DNA of 64,000 bases, taken from Nigrospora sphaerica. Its lineage: Eukaryota; Ascomycota; Sordariomycetes; Amphisphaeriales; Apiosporaceae. Of this stretch, positions 50,281 to 62,312 are shown in pieces. The notes beneath the pieces were generated by a model. The model saw only the letters and a list, made by a program, of their open reading frames with translations, made no database searches and was not told the origin of the DNA. Positions within the stretch are counted from its first letter, which is position 1, and every line of letters begins with the position of its first letter. The stretch covers positions 1,666,501-1,730,500 of the forward strand of contig JAGVVL010000018.1 of the NCBI GenBank assembly GCA_018287875.1, given 5' to 3'. Position numbers and translations under genes: made by a program.

Positions 50281-51367
50281 CTAGACGCCCATTGTGAAAT
50301 CATGCTCAATGCCGGGAGTGACACTGGCCATGAACTTCAAAAACACCACGAGGTACTGGTCCACGCGGATCGCTACTTCCTGCTCCTCGGCATCGGCCTC
50401 GGCCTCGACTTGCTCCCAATCATCATTGTTACTGGCCTCGGCCGCGGCTTCGGCGCTCTTGACGTCCAGCTTGTTGATCTCGTCGACAAGACCTTCCATG
50501 CCGGCATCGTACCCCACCGCCTTGCCAGCCTTCAGCTTTTCACGTCGGATCTTCAGCGCAGCGTCCGCGCGGTCGAGTAGCGTCTTCATAACCGAGGCGT
50601 GCTTGCAAGGGTGGACGCTCGCCATCTTGACGCTCGTTGCGAAAAAGGGGAAGTCCTCCAGGGTGACAGTCTTGTCCTTGTAGTCGCCAACGATATCCTC
50701 CATCATCAGTGTCGGGGCGAGGGGTTGTCCGTTGCTGTAGCCCGACAAATATAGCCGCGGGGTGACGTAATACGGGGAGTACATGATGTACAGATTATAA
50801 GTCCGGCGAGCCCTGGATAAGAGACAAGGTCAGAAACTATCCCGTGGGGTGGGAACTTGTCGCGGCCGTTGCTTACCCGCCCTTCTTGTGTGCATCAGCG
50901 TCGCGGATGATGGCTTCATCGTCATCCTCGTCTTCCATGTCCGGGATGTCGTCGTCATCCTCCAGGTCACCGACGTTGCCGGCGTCGTCCACGGTGCGGA
51001 CTTCTTTGGCCTTCAGCGGTTGCGAGCTGCTGAGGCCGCCGGTGCGCAGCCAGCCGTCATCATCGTCGCCGCCACCAACAACGGCCTCCTCGTGACCCGC
51101 GTCCCCGGCGAAGTTGTCGTCGAGTCGTCGATGGCAGGGGACATGGCGAGTGACCAGGTACTGTTTGTCAGCCGGGAGATGGGTAGCGCGTTGCGCCTCA
51201 GTTTCAGCGGCAGCCCACTGCCACGAGGGAAACTTGAAGACGAGGTAGTCACCAGCGGCCACGAACTCCTCAGGGGTGATCTGGCCCGTCTTCCGGAAGG
51301 TGGATTTGTGCGTGGCGGGCGTGTACTTGTCGCGGATGCTGTTTACGGTGGAATACAGGAAGTTCAT
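50281..51367 (-). CDS. ATG3: Autophagy E2-like enzyme Atg3
   Basis: E2-like enzyme that transfers Atg8 from Atg7 to phosphatidylethanolamine during autophagosome formation. Two exons, 51367-50877 and 50812-50281, give 340 residues. The N-terminus [20 protein letters not shown] is the amphipathic membrane-binding helix of the family. A flexible acidic region runs from about 85 to 160. The catalytic Cys is Cys233 in [12 protein letters not shown], next to yeast Cys234 in number. WEQV at 296-299 in an acidic setting resembles the Atg8-interacting W-x-x-L/I/V motif. The conserved C-terminal segment [20 protein letters not shown] ends the protein. The gene is divergent from eL37 with 1.3 kb between start codons. 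Confidence 0.97.
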
Positions 51368-52654
51368 GCTGGCGGAGATGTCGGCCGATGTGAGCCGTCG
51401 TGGTGGAGATGCGGAGTCGTGGAAGGGATGAACAGGAAGAAATGGGAGTGCGAATGTAGGTAAGCAGGGATGATGTAGGCAAAGATGAATGTATGTGTGT
51501 AGCGATGGATGATCTACGTAGCCGCCTAGTCAGTAGGTACGCAGATAGGCAGGTACCGGAGCTGTGCGGGCTGCCTGGTGTCGGACCTCGACGTGGATGG
51601 ATGCGCAGGCGACGTGGGGTCAAACTGTTGAAACGCGTTCGCTGTCAAGGATGAAAACGGCGATGGCAGAAGAAGAGAAGAATAAAACGAGGATGATCTC
51701 AAGGCTGAGTTGCTGCTTGCATGAGGCGAATCGAAACGACCCGGCCTTTGTTCGTTTGTTCATGGGACCTGCAGGTCCGGTGTCGTGTCTGTTGAGCTTC
51801 GCCGGGAGCTTCTGTCACATGGGCTGGCTAGGTAACGTAGTCGGTGTAAGAGGGTCAAGTTATCACCAGTCACAGTGAATGGGTGGGTCCTTCAACAATG
51901 GAGGGGCAGAGGAGGGAGGTATGTAGTCTGACCCGCGAACGTGGCCCGCGTCGCCTTTCACTATCGTAGTACCTGATGTATTGATGAGTGGGTGGTGTCC
52001 AGCGGCTGTACTACCCCGTAAGCCGTAGTAGACCGGGAACGATGATGGGTTGGGGTCTGGATGATTGAGGTGCCTAATTTGTAACGTCCCGGATGCGTAG
52101 GTACTTAGATGTACGGAGTAGTTCAAGGCTGCTTGCGGGCTGGAATGAGAGGGGCGGACAGAGGAGGTTATCTTATCGTCCCGAGGGTGTTGACGACCCA
52201 TCCGTATCCAGGGCTATGGATTAGGTGATTTGGAGTCAATGTGACAAGCAGTAGTGGGGCCAAGCGCCATCCGGTGAGTACCCAGGTACCTCCGCTGTCA
52301 AAAAGTCCAGCGCCATCTGTGGCTTGCCCCTCTCCCCCACAAACGGGGCGCAGCAACGGAAGGGCACAAACTCGGGCCAACCGACAGCGGACACGGTCAC
52401 ATGATCTGGGATCCCACACAACCTGCGAGCCTCCCACTCCATCGAAAATACACCCCAAAATTTCGAGCCTTTGTACTCTTCGACGACAGACCGCAACCAA
52501 CACCCAACCCCCGACCACCACCCAGTCAAAATCCCGGGATACTAACGTCCAGAAGGTATGTCACCCTCATTGCACGCGGCCCCTCGCGCCGACGCGACCA
52601 CCACGGCCTGCCCGAATTGAAGCCCGTGTTGCTAACCCAGTCGCAGTTTCCAAG
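51368..52654. other. 1.3 kb divergent promoter region of ATG3 and RPL37, with a 5'-UTR intron of RPL37
   Basis: Both genes start outward from here. Near the right end a GTATGT donor (52556) and TCGCAG acceptor (52646) with GCTAAC upstream of it mark a 91-nt intron in the RPL37 leader, leaving eight leader bases before the start codon. Short ORFs are not gene-like. Confidence 0.6.
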
Positions 52655-53148
<494 letters not shown>

Positions 53149-53514
53149 AGGGAGGGTAACTCGGGGATGGCATCACGGTAAAACGACAGGCGGCTCCGGC
53201 GTGATCAGGTTTTGCGTCATTTGGACTGGTTCATGGGTTTGATCTCTCTGCCTGACTAAGGGGGGCATGTTACGCTAGCAATTCCGACCCAAAATTGCAT
53301 TTCCGCGAGACTTGACTGGGAACACCAGCGGTCCGACAGAGAACAACTCTGCATCAAGCACATGGCATGGGGAGGTTGTCCAACGTGAGCCGAGCCGGGG
53401 AGACGGGGGTATTACTGCATTGGAGGCGGGGGAGGGTGTCATCTGCCGTACGGCCTTCATTGCAGGGCCCGGCGGATGATGGCTGGGGAGCTTCCAGAAA
53501 GACCTAGCTAGCAC
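53149..53514. other. Short intergenic region between convergent RPL37 and ELP6
   Basis: Holds both 3' ends; nothing else seen. Confidence 0.6.
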
Positions 53515-54440
53515 CTATTGCCCACGCTCGAATACACGAATGCTCCCGTCGCCACCGACAAAGTACAGCAGTTCCCGTTCCTCTACCGCGGCGGCTGCGG
53601 CGGCGCCGCCCCGCGTAGCTCTGAGCACTCCGCTGACATCCTTTGCCGTGCCCGTGTCCAGCATGCGCAGGCTCATGACCATGTCGGCCTCGTGCGCCGT
53701 GGAAACAGCCAAGGCGGCATGCTCCTTCTCTAGAGTGGTCGTTTGCGCCGAGACCAAGGGCTCATCGGCGGCCAAGGTGACGACGGACGAGTGTACTTTC
53801 TACAATGATGATCAATATCGCCTGCACCAGTTGACGAGGATGATACGTAGTTCATCTGTCGTGGCCGGCTTACCTCTCGCACGTCAAGCAACACGTCCTG
53901 TAGGGCAGCCCCCGTCATGGCCTCGCCTGAAGCCGCAAGCAGAAGGTCGGGGCTGTCGAGGACCAAAACAACCTTGGCGCCGAGCGCTTGGTGTTGCAAG
54001 CTCGTGACAGCCTCAAGCACCTGCTTACGCAGCTCCGCCAAGGTCGGGTTGGCCAGGACCCGGCTTCCCGGGCTGCCGCTTGTCGCGGGTCGCGCAGCGG
54101 GGGCCTTGGGGTCAGAAAACAGCCTACCAAGACCGTCGACGTAAGCGAAGCGGCCTTTCCTGGCCAGGACATCGAGATCGACGCCGGTCTTGCCGGCGCC
54201 GTCTTTCCAGAACGCGTAGTCCCGGAGAAAGCTCACCAGCACGACGCTCACGGCGTCCTCGGGGGAGGTGGCGTCCGGGGCGGCATGGCGGTCGGACGAG
54301 GACGAGGCCAGGTAGCTGCACAGGAAGCGGTGGACGAGCCAGTTGGTGCTAGCTCCCACGACACCCGTCAGGACAATAAGCGAAGCCTCGGGGGGGAGGC
54401 GAAGGTAGGGCTCCAGGAGGGGGGGAATCCGGGAGGTCAT
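53515..54440 (-). CDS. ELP6: Elongator complex subunit Elp6
   Basis: RecA-like subunit of the hexameric Elp4-5-6 ring of Elongator, needed for modification of wobble uridines in tRNA. Two exons, 54440-53874 and 53799-53515, give 283 residues, close to the yeast protein (273). The start MTSRIPPLLEPYLRLPP precedes SLIVLTGVVGASTNWLVHRF, which stands where a Walker A loop would be but lacks the GKT, as in other Elp6 proteins. KVVLVLDSPDLLLAA near 155-170 is the degenerate Walker B strand. After the intron HSSVVTLAADEPLVSAQ and the LRMLDTGTAKDVSGVLR segment are typical. The last residues read YFVGGDGSIRVFERGQ. An upstream in-frame ATG at 54599 would add an unlikely 53-residue extension. Confidence 0.92.
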
Positions 54441-57400
54441 GATTCGATGGGCCCAGGCCTGACACGGCGGTCGAACGCGATTTGACTCGGGGGAGCGTAT
54501 GTAGCGATCAGCCCACTCGGTGCCAGCAGGCGGTGATGGCCTGTTCTGGGTTTTCTCGGCGGCGGAGGCAGCGAGAGGGGTGATCGTCCGGGATATCAAT
54601 CAAGGGCCAACGCGGCAAGCGTGGTGAAAGAGCCGCGCACGCCAGGTGTTGGAGCCCTAAGAAGCACTTGGGATCCGTAACGGGCGGAGGCCTGTTCGGT
54701 TTAGTCGTGCCTAGCAGGCCCAAACTAGCACAGATATGTCCTTAGAGTACCTACATCTCACCAACTTCACCTACTAGGCGCCTAATACCTTACCTTTTTT
54801 ACCTAAAGTAAGTGCCAATATAGGTAAAAGAAAGAAACCACTCATTCGTAGCTCCAGCTCCAGCTTCCAGTCGCCGATCCGGAAGCGCTCCACACTAGCT
54901 TGCGGTGAATTGAACCCAGGCGAGCTACCATGGTGAGGCTGCAGGCCCTTGTCTATATACGTGGTGGTAGGTGGTGGCGTATCATTGCGGGAGGCTGGTA
55001 GCTAAGCTTGAAGACAGGGAGTCGATGGTTGCTTCTCCTCTCCAATTCTGGGGTCCATCCTCTCGGCTCCCCACTGGCGGATACGCATCTGTAGTCGTGG
55101 GGGGAAGGCGCTGGGAATAGAGGCGCGAAAGGCGCCCAAAGGGAAAAAGGAAAAATCCATGGAAACGAACTGGCACCCCCAAAATGGGGCGTTCCTCATG
55201 CATGATTGGCGAGCACCTCCGGAAAAGGTCCGCTAGACGAGACGGGATCTGTTATGGTGCAGGTGTGTAACGGCGGCTCTAATGCATCGGTCCATATGGA
55301 CTCAAATGCACTCCATTTCAATTACATGGGTTGGGTACCAAGGGAAACCAACCCCCCTGTCCGGCTTGTCGCGCAGAGAGAGTAGTTGCGTGCAGGTTGC
55401 TATTTGATCAGGCTGCCCATCATCCTCCAGATGATCAAAACAGACCGGAGCTAAGGGACCTGGCAACCCCAGACCGGTGGGCCTGATCATGTTCTTTCGT
55501 CATTGTGCGTCTGTTCAGCCTACAATACCCTGCGTTGGCTCTGGCTGGTTGGGACGACCAGGTTGCCGACTGAACGAAGCGCTGGGGGTCAAACCTGTCC
55601 CGTGGCTCCAGTACGCTGAGCTTATCTGACTGGCCGGCTTTGATTTGCAATCCAACCTATCTCTATGAAGGTACGCCGTAGGTATACCGACGGGGGACTT
55701 GCTGACTGGGGTAAGTGAGATGTAGGCAAGGTAGGAAGGCATTGGACCCAAAAGACATACGGGAATCATCCCCCTGCCCGTCTGGCCACATAAGCTTCGT
55801 ACGGACGGCTTTTCACATTGTAAAGCACTGGCATCTCGGCTATTCCACGGCCCATCAAGACGGAACCGGAAGGCTGTACTCTGACGTTTAAAAAAGCTCC
55901 ACGAACGGGTACGTGTGCGTGCGCGCGGTGGCGTCATGCCGCTCCTCTGATGCGGACATGCGCCGTCGTTCCCTTGTCTTACACGCCCGCGATGCACATG
56001 AATGGTGTGCCATGCGCAAACGCATGCCAGCGTGCCACAACATGGCCCCCCTTCTCATCCCACCCAAGGAGCCAAGGTCCCCACTGCGGGCGGGCGTGGG
56101 TGTTGAACGCACAGCGGCTCTAGTGACTCGCGACGATCAATACGGGCTGACGGGCAGTTAGGTAGTCACGGGGTTTTCGCCAGTGAGTCGAGTTCAGCAT
56201 GGGCAATGGGCCGCCTGACCTGCCGGCGGTGGGTTTGGTGGCAATCGGCCGATCCGCCAGCATCATCACCTGCGCCTCCTGATTGGGCGCCGCGATAGAT
56301 GCCAGAAGGGCCTACCTCCCTTTGTGGTGGGCCGACCAGACCGACATGTCTTGGAAAACGGCCAAACAAGCGCTAGGTATTGGGGCAGCCGTGCTAGCAC
56401 GGCCGGCCGGCACCCTGGGAGTCCAAGATATACGTTGTAGATCGGCCTCGGGCGGTACTCAAACTTCGGTTTATATTTGGCCAGCCGCCGGGGGGCCAGA
56501 GTGTCGTCGTCGTGCCTTTTGTCTTCCGAGTTGGGTGGTATCATTAGTCTGTCTCCCCTGAGCCGAGCCTTCGTCTGCTAGGCAGAACGCCAACGGGCAG
56601 CCGTTGTATCGTGCGTTGTTGACCGACGTCCTTTCGCCCCCCTCTCGAGCTTCCAACCTCTCCCGCTTTCCCACCACCAGTGTGTCCGGGGACGCCGGGG
56701 CTCGGTTACCCCTACTCGGGCCTACCCACGCCCATACTTGGTACTCGAACCACGCAGATCCCTACTACAGGACCGCAGACTGTTACAACCCGTACTAGAG
56801 CACTTTTCGCCCGGGCTCCACACGAACACGGTGAAAGACGAACCCCCCCCCCATGCGGGTACGGACGAGATAGGCGGAGGAATCTTGGTTGTGGGCCATT
56901 GATGTACGGCGCACCAATTCATCCACCAGCCGAGCTGAGCGGCACGCGTGCCAAGTGAGTCCCTGCTGATGTCCCTCTTCACAATCCAGCCAGTACAGGA
57001 TCCTTCAACCGGAAGAGAAACGCCGCAGCAACTGCCATTGGCCCCCATCATCTGAATTCGGCAACCGTAGCAAGGGACTAACCGCGTTACCCAGCCTCGT
57101 GCTCAAGCTACCACCAAACCTTATTGGACTTGTTGGTCTGACGTGCACTTATATTGCGTCGCCAAGCATGCCATATCGCCCTTTCTTTCGCTTCCCGTCG
57201 CGTCTCTGAACCTCGGCCCTCTCGCCTGCTTCTAGCCTACTCGTTCGGCGCCTGGCATCCGAACTTTCACCGCACCTCGTGCACCTAGCTCCTAAAGTCT
57301 CTTGCATCTCCTGGCTCCTCCCGGTTGTCCTTCCCTGCAGATCCAGCCCGGTTGTTGGGTGAATGACTCGTGAGGCCTAGTATCTTGGAAGACCCCTGAC

Positions 57401-57617
57401 CTAACGCGAACTTGACCTATAACGCCCGCCCTATCGCTAGCCGCGCGGACCTTATTCACCTGGGTACTTGGCCTTTCCGGTTCCTATAAACAAGCACCTC
57501 GTCGCAACCCGCGCAGACTCGTCCTCTCACCACCGCCCTACAGGTGACCGGACTGCGCTGGGTGGATTGCACATCCCATCACGATACTCACCTGCGTGCC
57601 CAGACAGTTCCTTCAAC
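54441..57617. other. 3.2 kb gene-poor region between ELP6 and MFS gene
   Basis: Divergent promoters of ELP6 (left) and the MFS gene (right). Dense TACCT/AGGTA palindromic sequence occurs at 54748-54834, within locally AT-richer DNA. The last 400 bp (57180-57600) are pyrimidine-rich leader for the MFS gene. No convincing gene: ORFs such as 55515-55997 minus or 56283-56561 plus carry no motif. Confidence 0.55.
54748..54834. repeat. Cluster of TACCT / AGGTA inverted elements
   Basis: Repeated ACCTAC, CCTACTAGGCGCC, TTACCTTTTTTACCTAAAG and TATAGGTAA words form short imperfect inverted repeats in an AT-rich patch. Similar words recur at 14757, 14962, 24251, 60509 and 63137. Confidence 0.5.
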
Positions 57618-60086
57618 ATGGCCGACGAGGGCGCACAGGCGCCGAGGCGCCCTTGGAACAGCCTGTTCTCCAAGAAACCTCGGCGGGAAGAAGCATCCTC
57701 GGCGGACAATGAGGCAGCCCCCAAGAATCCGGTGTGGAACATGGGAATGCTGAACGACAAGCAAACCATCGAGGTGCCGGGTACGTCCACCGGTCTTCCC
57801 GATACCATGATCTCTTGACGTGGAACTAACAGACCCCCAGGCTCGGTTCTGCTCCTGGCGAAAGATCACAATGAACCTCTGGGTCTTCGCAATACGCCCG
57901 CGAGGACGTCCCACTCGTCCTTGCCTACGGCTCGGTATCATGAGCCTCCTCCACCGGCAAAGAAGATGACCAAGGACGGTCAAATGATTCTCGAGCCTCA
58001 GCCCGACGACTCGCACAATGATCCTCTCAACTGGGCATCATGGCGGAGAGACTGTGCCCTCGTGTCCTTGGGACTCTTCTGCATGGTGGGGGGCGGCATG
58101 ACTTCTATCCTTGCCGCCGGCTTCACCAACGTGGCTCACGGTTGATTTACCTCCCTATATAGCCACGCGAATCGCCATGCTGACTCTGAAGCAGACTACG
58201 ACGTTGAGGTAGAGCAAGTTGCGCTGACGACGGGGTTGTACATGATGGGCCTAGGCATCGGGTGCGTGTTGTTTTCGCCCACTGCTATCCTCTACGGTAA
58301 ACGGCCCGTCTACCTCTTTGGGGCTCTGGTGTTTATCCTTACGTCGGTTTGGTGTGCCCTGTCGCCCAGCTACACTTCGTTGCTTCTGGCGCGAATCTTC
58401 CAGGGTATCGCCGTGAGCCCCGTCGAGTGCCTCCCATCCGCCACCATTGCGGAAATCTTCTTTCTGCACGAACGTGCTTTCCGCATCGGCATCTATACAC
58501 TGTTGCTTCTCGGCGGCAAAAACTTGGTCCCGTTGGTCAGTGCCGTCATTATTGAGGGCCTCGATTGGCGATGGGTGTTCTGGTAAGAGGCCGAGACAGA
58601 GGCATCCGACTACGTGGAGCACGTCAAACTGATGCGTTTTGCAGGATCGTCGCCATCGTGGTCGGCTTCTGTGGTACTCTACTTTTCTTTCTCGTCCCGG
58701 AGACGTTTTGGGACAGGTCGCCCGTGCCGAGAGATCGTACCAAGCCCAAGAGGCCACGCATTTTCAGCAGGAAACCCTCCCACGCGCCCACCGCTGCGGC
58801 TCTGGAGAAGAAAGAGGAGCCCGTGCCCCTGCCAGCTGGTGATCCAGAGAAGGTAGAAGCGCGGGCACATGCACACGAAGAGGCCGACATCACCCCCGCG
58901 ACTCCGAGCCACCAGCGCCCGAAGCACGCCCACGTTGGGTTTGCGCCCGAGGTCGAGGCCGAACCGGAGAAGAATGGCGAAACTGGAGCGGTGGCTCCGC
59001 AGGCCGACTCAGCTGGCGATTCATTGGCAGTGCCATCGCAATCCCACCCCGGTTCTCACAGCGGCACCCCCGGTGCCGTCTCTCCCCAAGGAGCGCATTC
59101 GCCTTACCAGCACCCTGACAGTTACTTTCCGGAGCACAGCAGTACGGCCGGATCACGGACCCCTTCGATCCATCCGGGCCACGGCACCATGAGCCCCGAT
59201 GTGGAAGGGGGGTCCATTTCCAACATGGCGGGCATCACGACTGGGCAGATCTACACCCATACTCTCCGCAAAGCACCCCCCAAGTCCTTTGTCCAGCAGC
59301 TCAAAGTTTACCACGGGCGGCTCAACCAGGACAAGTGGTGGAAAGCGGCATTGCGACCCTTTATCTTGTTCGCCTATCCCGCCGTTCTCTGGTCCTCGGT
59401 GGTCTACGCTTGCTCGATCGGCTGGCTGATCGTCATTTCCGAGTCGGTCGCCATGATCTACCGTGAAGGCCGTTACCAATTCAACGCCTTGCAGACGGGC
59501 CTGGTGTATATTTCACCCTTCGTCGGAGGCATACTGGGCACGGCGGTCGCCGGAAAAGTCAGCGACATCATTGTGAAGGCCATGGCCCGCAGGAACGGTG
59601 GCCTGTACGAGCCCGAGTTCCGTCTTGTCATGGCGATCCCGATTGCCCTGACAACCGTGATAGGACTCATGGGCTTTGGCTGGTCGGCCGAGGCGGGCGA
59701 CGCCTGGATCGTACCCACGGTCTTTTTCGGCATCATCTCGTTCGGCTGCTGTGTGGGATCTACCACGTCCATTACGTTCTGCGTCGACAGCTATCGTCAA
59801 TATGCGGGCGAGGCGCTGGTCACGCTGAACTTCAGCAAGAACATTTTCCACGGCCTTGTTTTCAGTCTGTTCGTCACCGAATGGCTCACGCACGACGGAA
59901 CCAAGAAGGTCTTCATCTGGCTTGGAGTGATCCAGCTGATTACCCTAACCTTCACGATTCCCATGTATATCTACGGAAAGCGGGCGCGCATGTGTAAGTG
60001 ATGGTTCCACAGCCCCCAATTTCTGGGTACAGACTAACTCGAGCATCACAGGGACCGTCCGCAAGAACTTGATGGAGCATTTTTAG
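57618..60086 (+). CDS. Major facilitator superfamily transporter with long central loop
   Basis: Membrane transporter of 744 residues with fungal drug:H+ antiporter-like features; substrate unknown. Five exons in phase: 57618-57780, 57841-58140, 58195-58582, 58645-59993 and 60052-60086. The last adds a short WTVRKNLMEHF tail in place of the read-through stop. The cytosolic N-terminus (about 130 residues) ends at DPLNWASWRRD, the common motif before helix 1. Helix 2-3 carries GKRPVYLFG, a variant of the MFS loop motif. Helices 1-6 lie within about 135-303. A hydrophilic, Pro/His/Ser-rich loop of about 205 residues (304-510) separates them from helices 7-12, which is much longer than the usual loop. 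The second intron uses an unusual GTTGAT donor. Phase and homology (VAHDYDVEVEQVA) support it. Confidence 0.9.
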
Positions 60087-60886
60087 ATGTGCTGAAGCTA
60101 TTGCACCAGCGGCGAACAGCCGTGGCGCACGTTTATACCAAGGCACTGATATACCTACGACTGCATTAGATCGACTTTATCCCTCGAGGGGTCCAGACGC
60201 ATATGGGCACTAGTTGCAAACTCGGCGTTCCGGTTGGTTGGGTTTATGATTGGGTGAAAGGCCTAACGGCCATGATGAACGGAATATACCACTGCCTCTC
60301 TTTTGGACACGGCCATTCTTTTTTTTCTGACTTGCGGAACTCGTAACTTTTCGCGTGCGGGCCGCCTTTGCAGGATCTGCCCGTGGATAGACTGGACGGA
60401 TTATCGTAGCATTGGATGGTTCCACGTACGTAGGCTATTCCCTATCTCTTACATTGTAGCACGGTGTACAGAGAGGTAGGGGTGGCACTTGAACGCAGTC
60501 TGGCCTCGGTACCTACCTGACCTAAGTAGGTAAGGTAGCTAGGCCATGCATGGCATCAAGTAGGGACCCCTGGGGGTGGCAGCTCCAAGGTTCCATACAG
60601 ACCGTTTACCTGCATAGATATACAGAGTATATTGGATGCCCCATTTAATAACCTCGCACGCCAAGCTTTTACGGTTACAACGGGCAGTGCTACGTCATTC
60701 ATGGTGCATCCCGTCACCCCGTGCACCAAATATTTTGTACCTTCAATTCGATTGCCCCCCATCAGAGAGCTCGGAGCGTCATTCCTCGGTCGCCTAATCC
60801 AGCCCCCCATCCTCCACCGCCGTCCTGCCACAGCGCCTAAATCGACACGTCTCAGATATCCGTCTCTACCTACGCGATCCCAAATC
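60087..60886. other. Intergenic 0.8 kb, 3' flank of MFS gene and promoter of thioredoxin-like gene
   Basis: Contains TACCT/AGGTA palindromic sequence at 60509-60541. An in-frame upstream ATG at 60632 would extend the thioredoxin-like protein, but the shorter start gives a better targeting peptide. Confidence 0.55.
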
Positions 60887-61534
60887 ATGCGCACCCCCTT
60901 CCGAGCAGCGGTGCTCCTGCCTGCTTTCAAACCGACGGCGGCGGCGACAGCAAACGTGGCCGGCCCCCGCGCGTTTTCGACGACGCGACGGCACGCCGCC
61001 AAGAACCAGATCTACGACGCGTAAGTCTGCCCTCGTCGCAGGACTTCAGAGGCAGGCGAGAACCCACGACTGACGCGCAAGCCGGAACCGCACGCCCCCG
61101 AGGCCAGTGTCCGACGCCCCTCCGACTTCCACACGTACCTTCTCCTCTCGTCGTCGGCGCGCACGCCGCTCGTCACGCTCTGGACGACGTCGTGGTGCGC
61201 ACACTGCCGCACGGTGGGGCCGCTGCTACGCGAGATGTTGGCGTCGGGGGTCGGCGAGGCCGAGGGCGGCCTCGCCTACTGCGAGGTCGAGTACGACGCG
61301 CCCGACGTCATGGGCGAGGGCCTCGGCATGGACTACATGATCACGTCGATCCCGACGCTGCTCAGCTTCGACGCCCAGGAGGCCCAGACCCAGACCAAGG
61401 TCGTCGACGCCCGCAAGCTGGCGGACCGCCGCTTCCTTGAAGAGTGGCTGCGGAACGAGGCCCGGCGCCACGGCGGGCGCGGCGGCGGCGGCGGCAGTCT
61501 CTTGGGGGGCCTGTTCAAGAGCTTGCGGAACTGA
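60887..61534 (+). CDS. Mitochondrial thioredoxin-fold protein
   Basis: Predicted matrix redox protein of 186 residues. Exons 60887-61020 and 61108-61534 join in phase across a GTAAGT donor and GCCAG acceptor. Residues 1-39 form an Arg/Ala-rich targeting peptide ending in GPRAFSTTRRHA, a classical mitochondrial presequence. The thioredoxin fold follows: LVTLWTTSWCAHC with active-site Cys75-x2-Cys78, then the cis-proline loop TSIPTLLSF near 140. The C-terminus is Gly/Arg-rich (GGRGGGGGS) and unlike classical thioredoxins. The active-site dipeptide Ala-His differs from the usual Gly-Pro, which suggests a thioredoxin-related rather than canonical thioredoxin role. ATG at 60887 chosen because the presequence starts there. 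Confidence 0.85.
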
Positions 61535-61706
61535 TCTTGCCTTTGGCGCCAAGACGCGGCACGGGGAGCGCAGGGCAGCACCAATCACGAGCGCGCGGGA
61601 GACGGGAGACGTGGGACCGGGTTCTTGCCGTCGAGCAGCATCCCCCTTCGGCTATTAAAATCCTATTTCGATATATACCCAAGCACGGCTGGCTAAAGCA
61701 CCCGGA

Positions 61707-62312
61707 TCATGGCTGATAAAAAACCTCCTCGACCCCCTTCCACCAAGATGGCTCGCCCGACTCGCTGCTTTTCGCGCCCGGGACCATGCTCTGCGAGAAG
61801 AGGTCAGATCAGATGATTTCATCAGCGGCGCATGGTTGCTCGTTGGGGAGGGGGTTTGCACGCTTACCTCTTGGTAGCTATCCGTCATGGCCCACCACTC
61901 GCGAACCTTGGGGTTCTCGCGCATCCGCTCCATGTCGCCCGCGTAGTCGTATCCGACATACTTGAAGCTCGCAAAAAGAATGCTCGTCTCGGGGTCGTGG
62001 TAGATGCTATCTACAGCGGAGGCGCAAGGGATGATTAGCCGGCGGGACTCGCCGAGACGCATAGGCAGCGCGGGCCGACTTACAATCCCGGATGTTGCAG
62101 GCCTTGATCTGTTTCAGGACCTCGGGCCACACGGCGGCATGGCACGCCTTGTACTTGGCAACACACTCGGGTCTCAACTTGACGATCTGGGCGATGCGCC
62201 GACCGGGGTTGGGCTGCCGGATCGAGTCAAACGGCGGCGACTCGAGAGGCGGCGGACTGACGGAACCCTCGGGGGGTGGAGAGGCAGGCTTTGGGCTCCA
62301 GAGCTGAGACAT
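61707..62312 (-). CDS. L-rhamnose mutarotase-type protein (DUF718 family)
   Basis: Small dimeric sugar epimerase fold (RhaM-like), expected to interconvert anomers of L-rhamnose or a similar sugar. Three exons, 62312-62084, 62010-61868 and 61790-61707, give 151 residues. After a Pro-rich N-terminal extension of about 37 residues, the core RRIAQIVKLRPECVAKYKAC (38-57) and HAAVWPEVLKQIKACNIRDY (58-77) match bacterial RhaM, as do SIYHDPETSILFASFKYVG, the REWWAMTDSYQE motif and the C-terminal WWKGVEEVFYQP. The introns were confirmed by these matches. The extension is absent from bacterial enzymes (about 104 residues) and may be disordered. No rhamnose pathway genes are adjacent. Confidence 0.9.

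Noticed and set aside
56741..56757. Possible tRNA B-box on the minus strand (GGTTCGAGTACC)
   Set aside because: Spacing does not fit the GGTTCGANNCC B-box and no cloverleaf or A-box could be found around it.
60632..60886. N-terminal extension of the thioredoxin-like protein from the ATG at 60632
   Set aside because: The extension lacks targeting features, while the ATG at 60887 starts a classical mitochondrial presequence.
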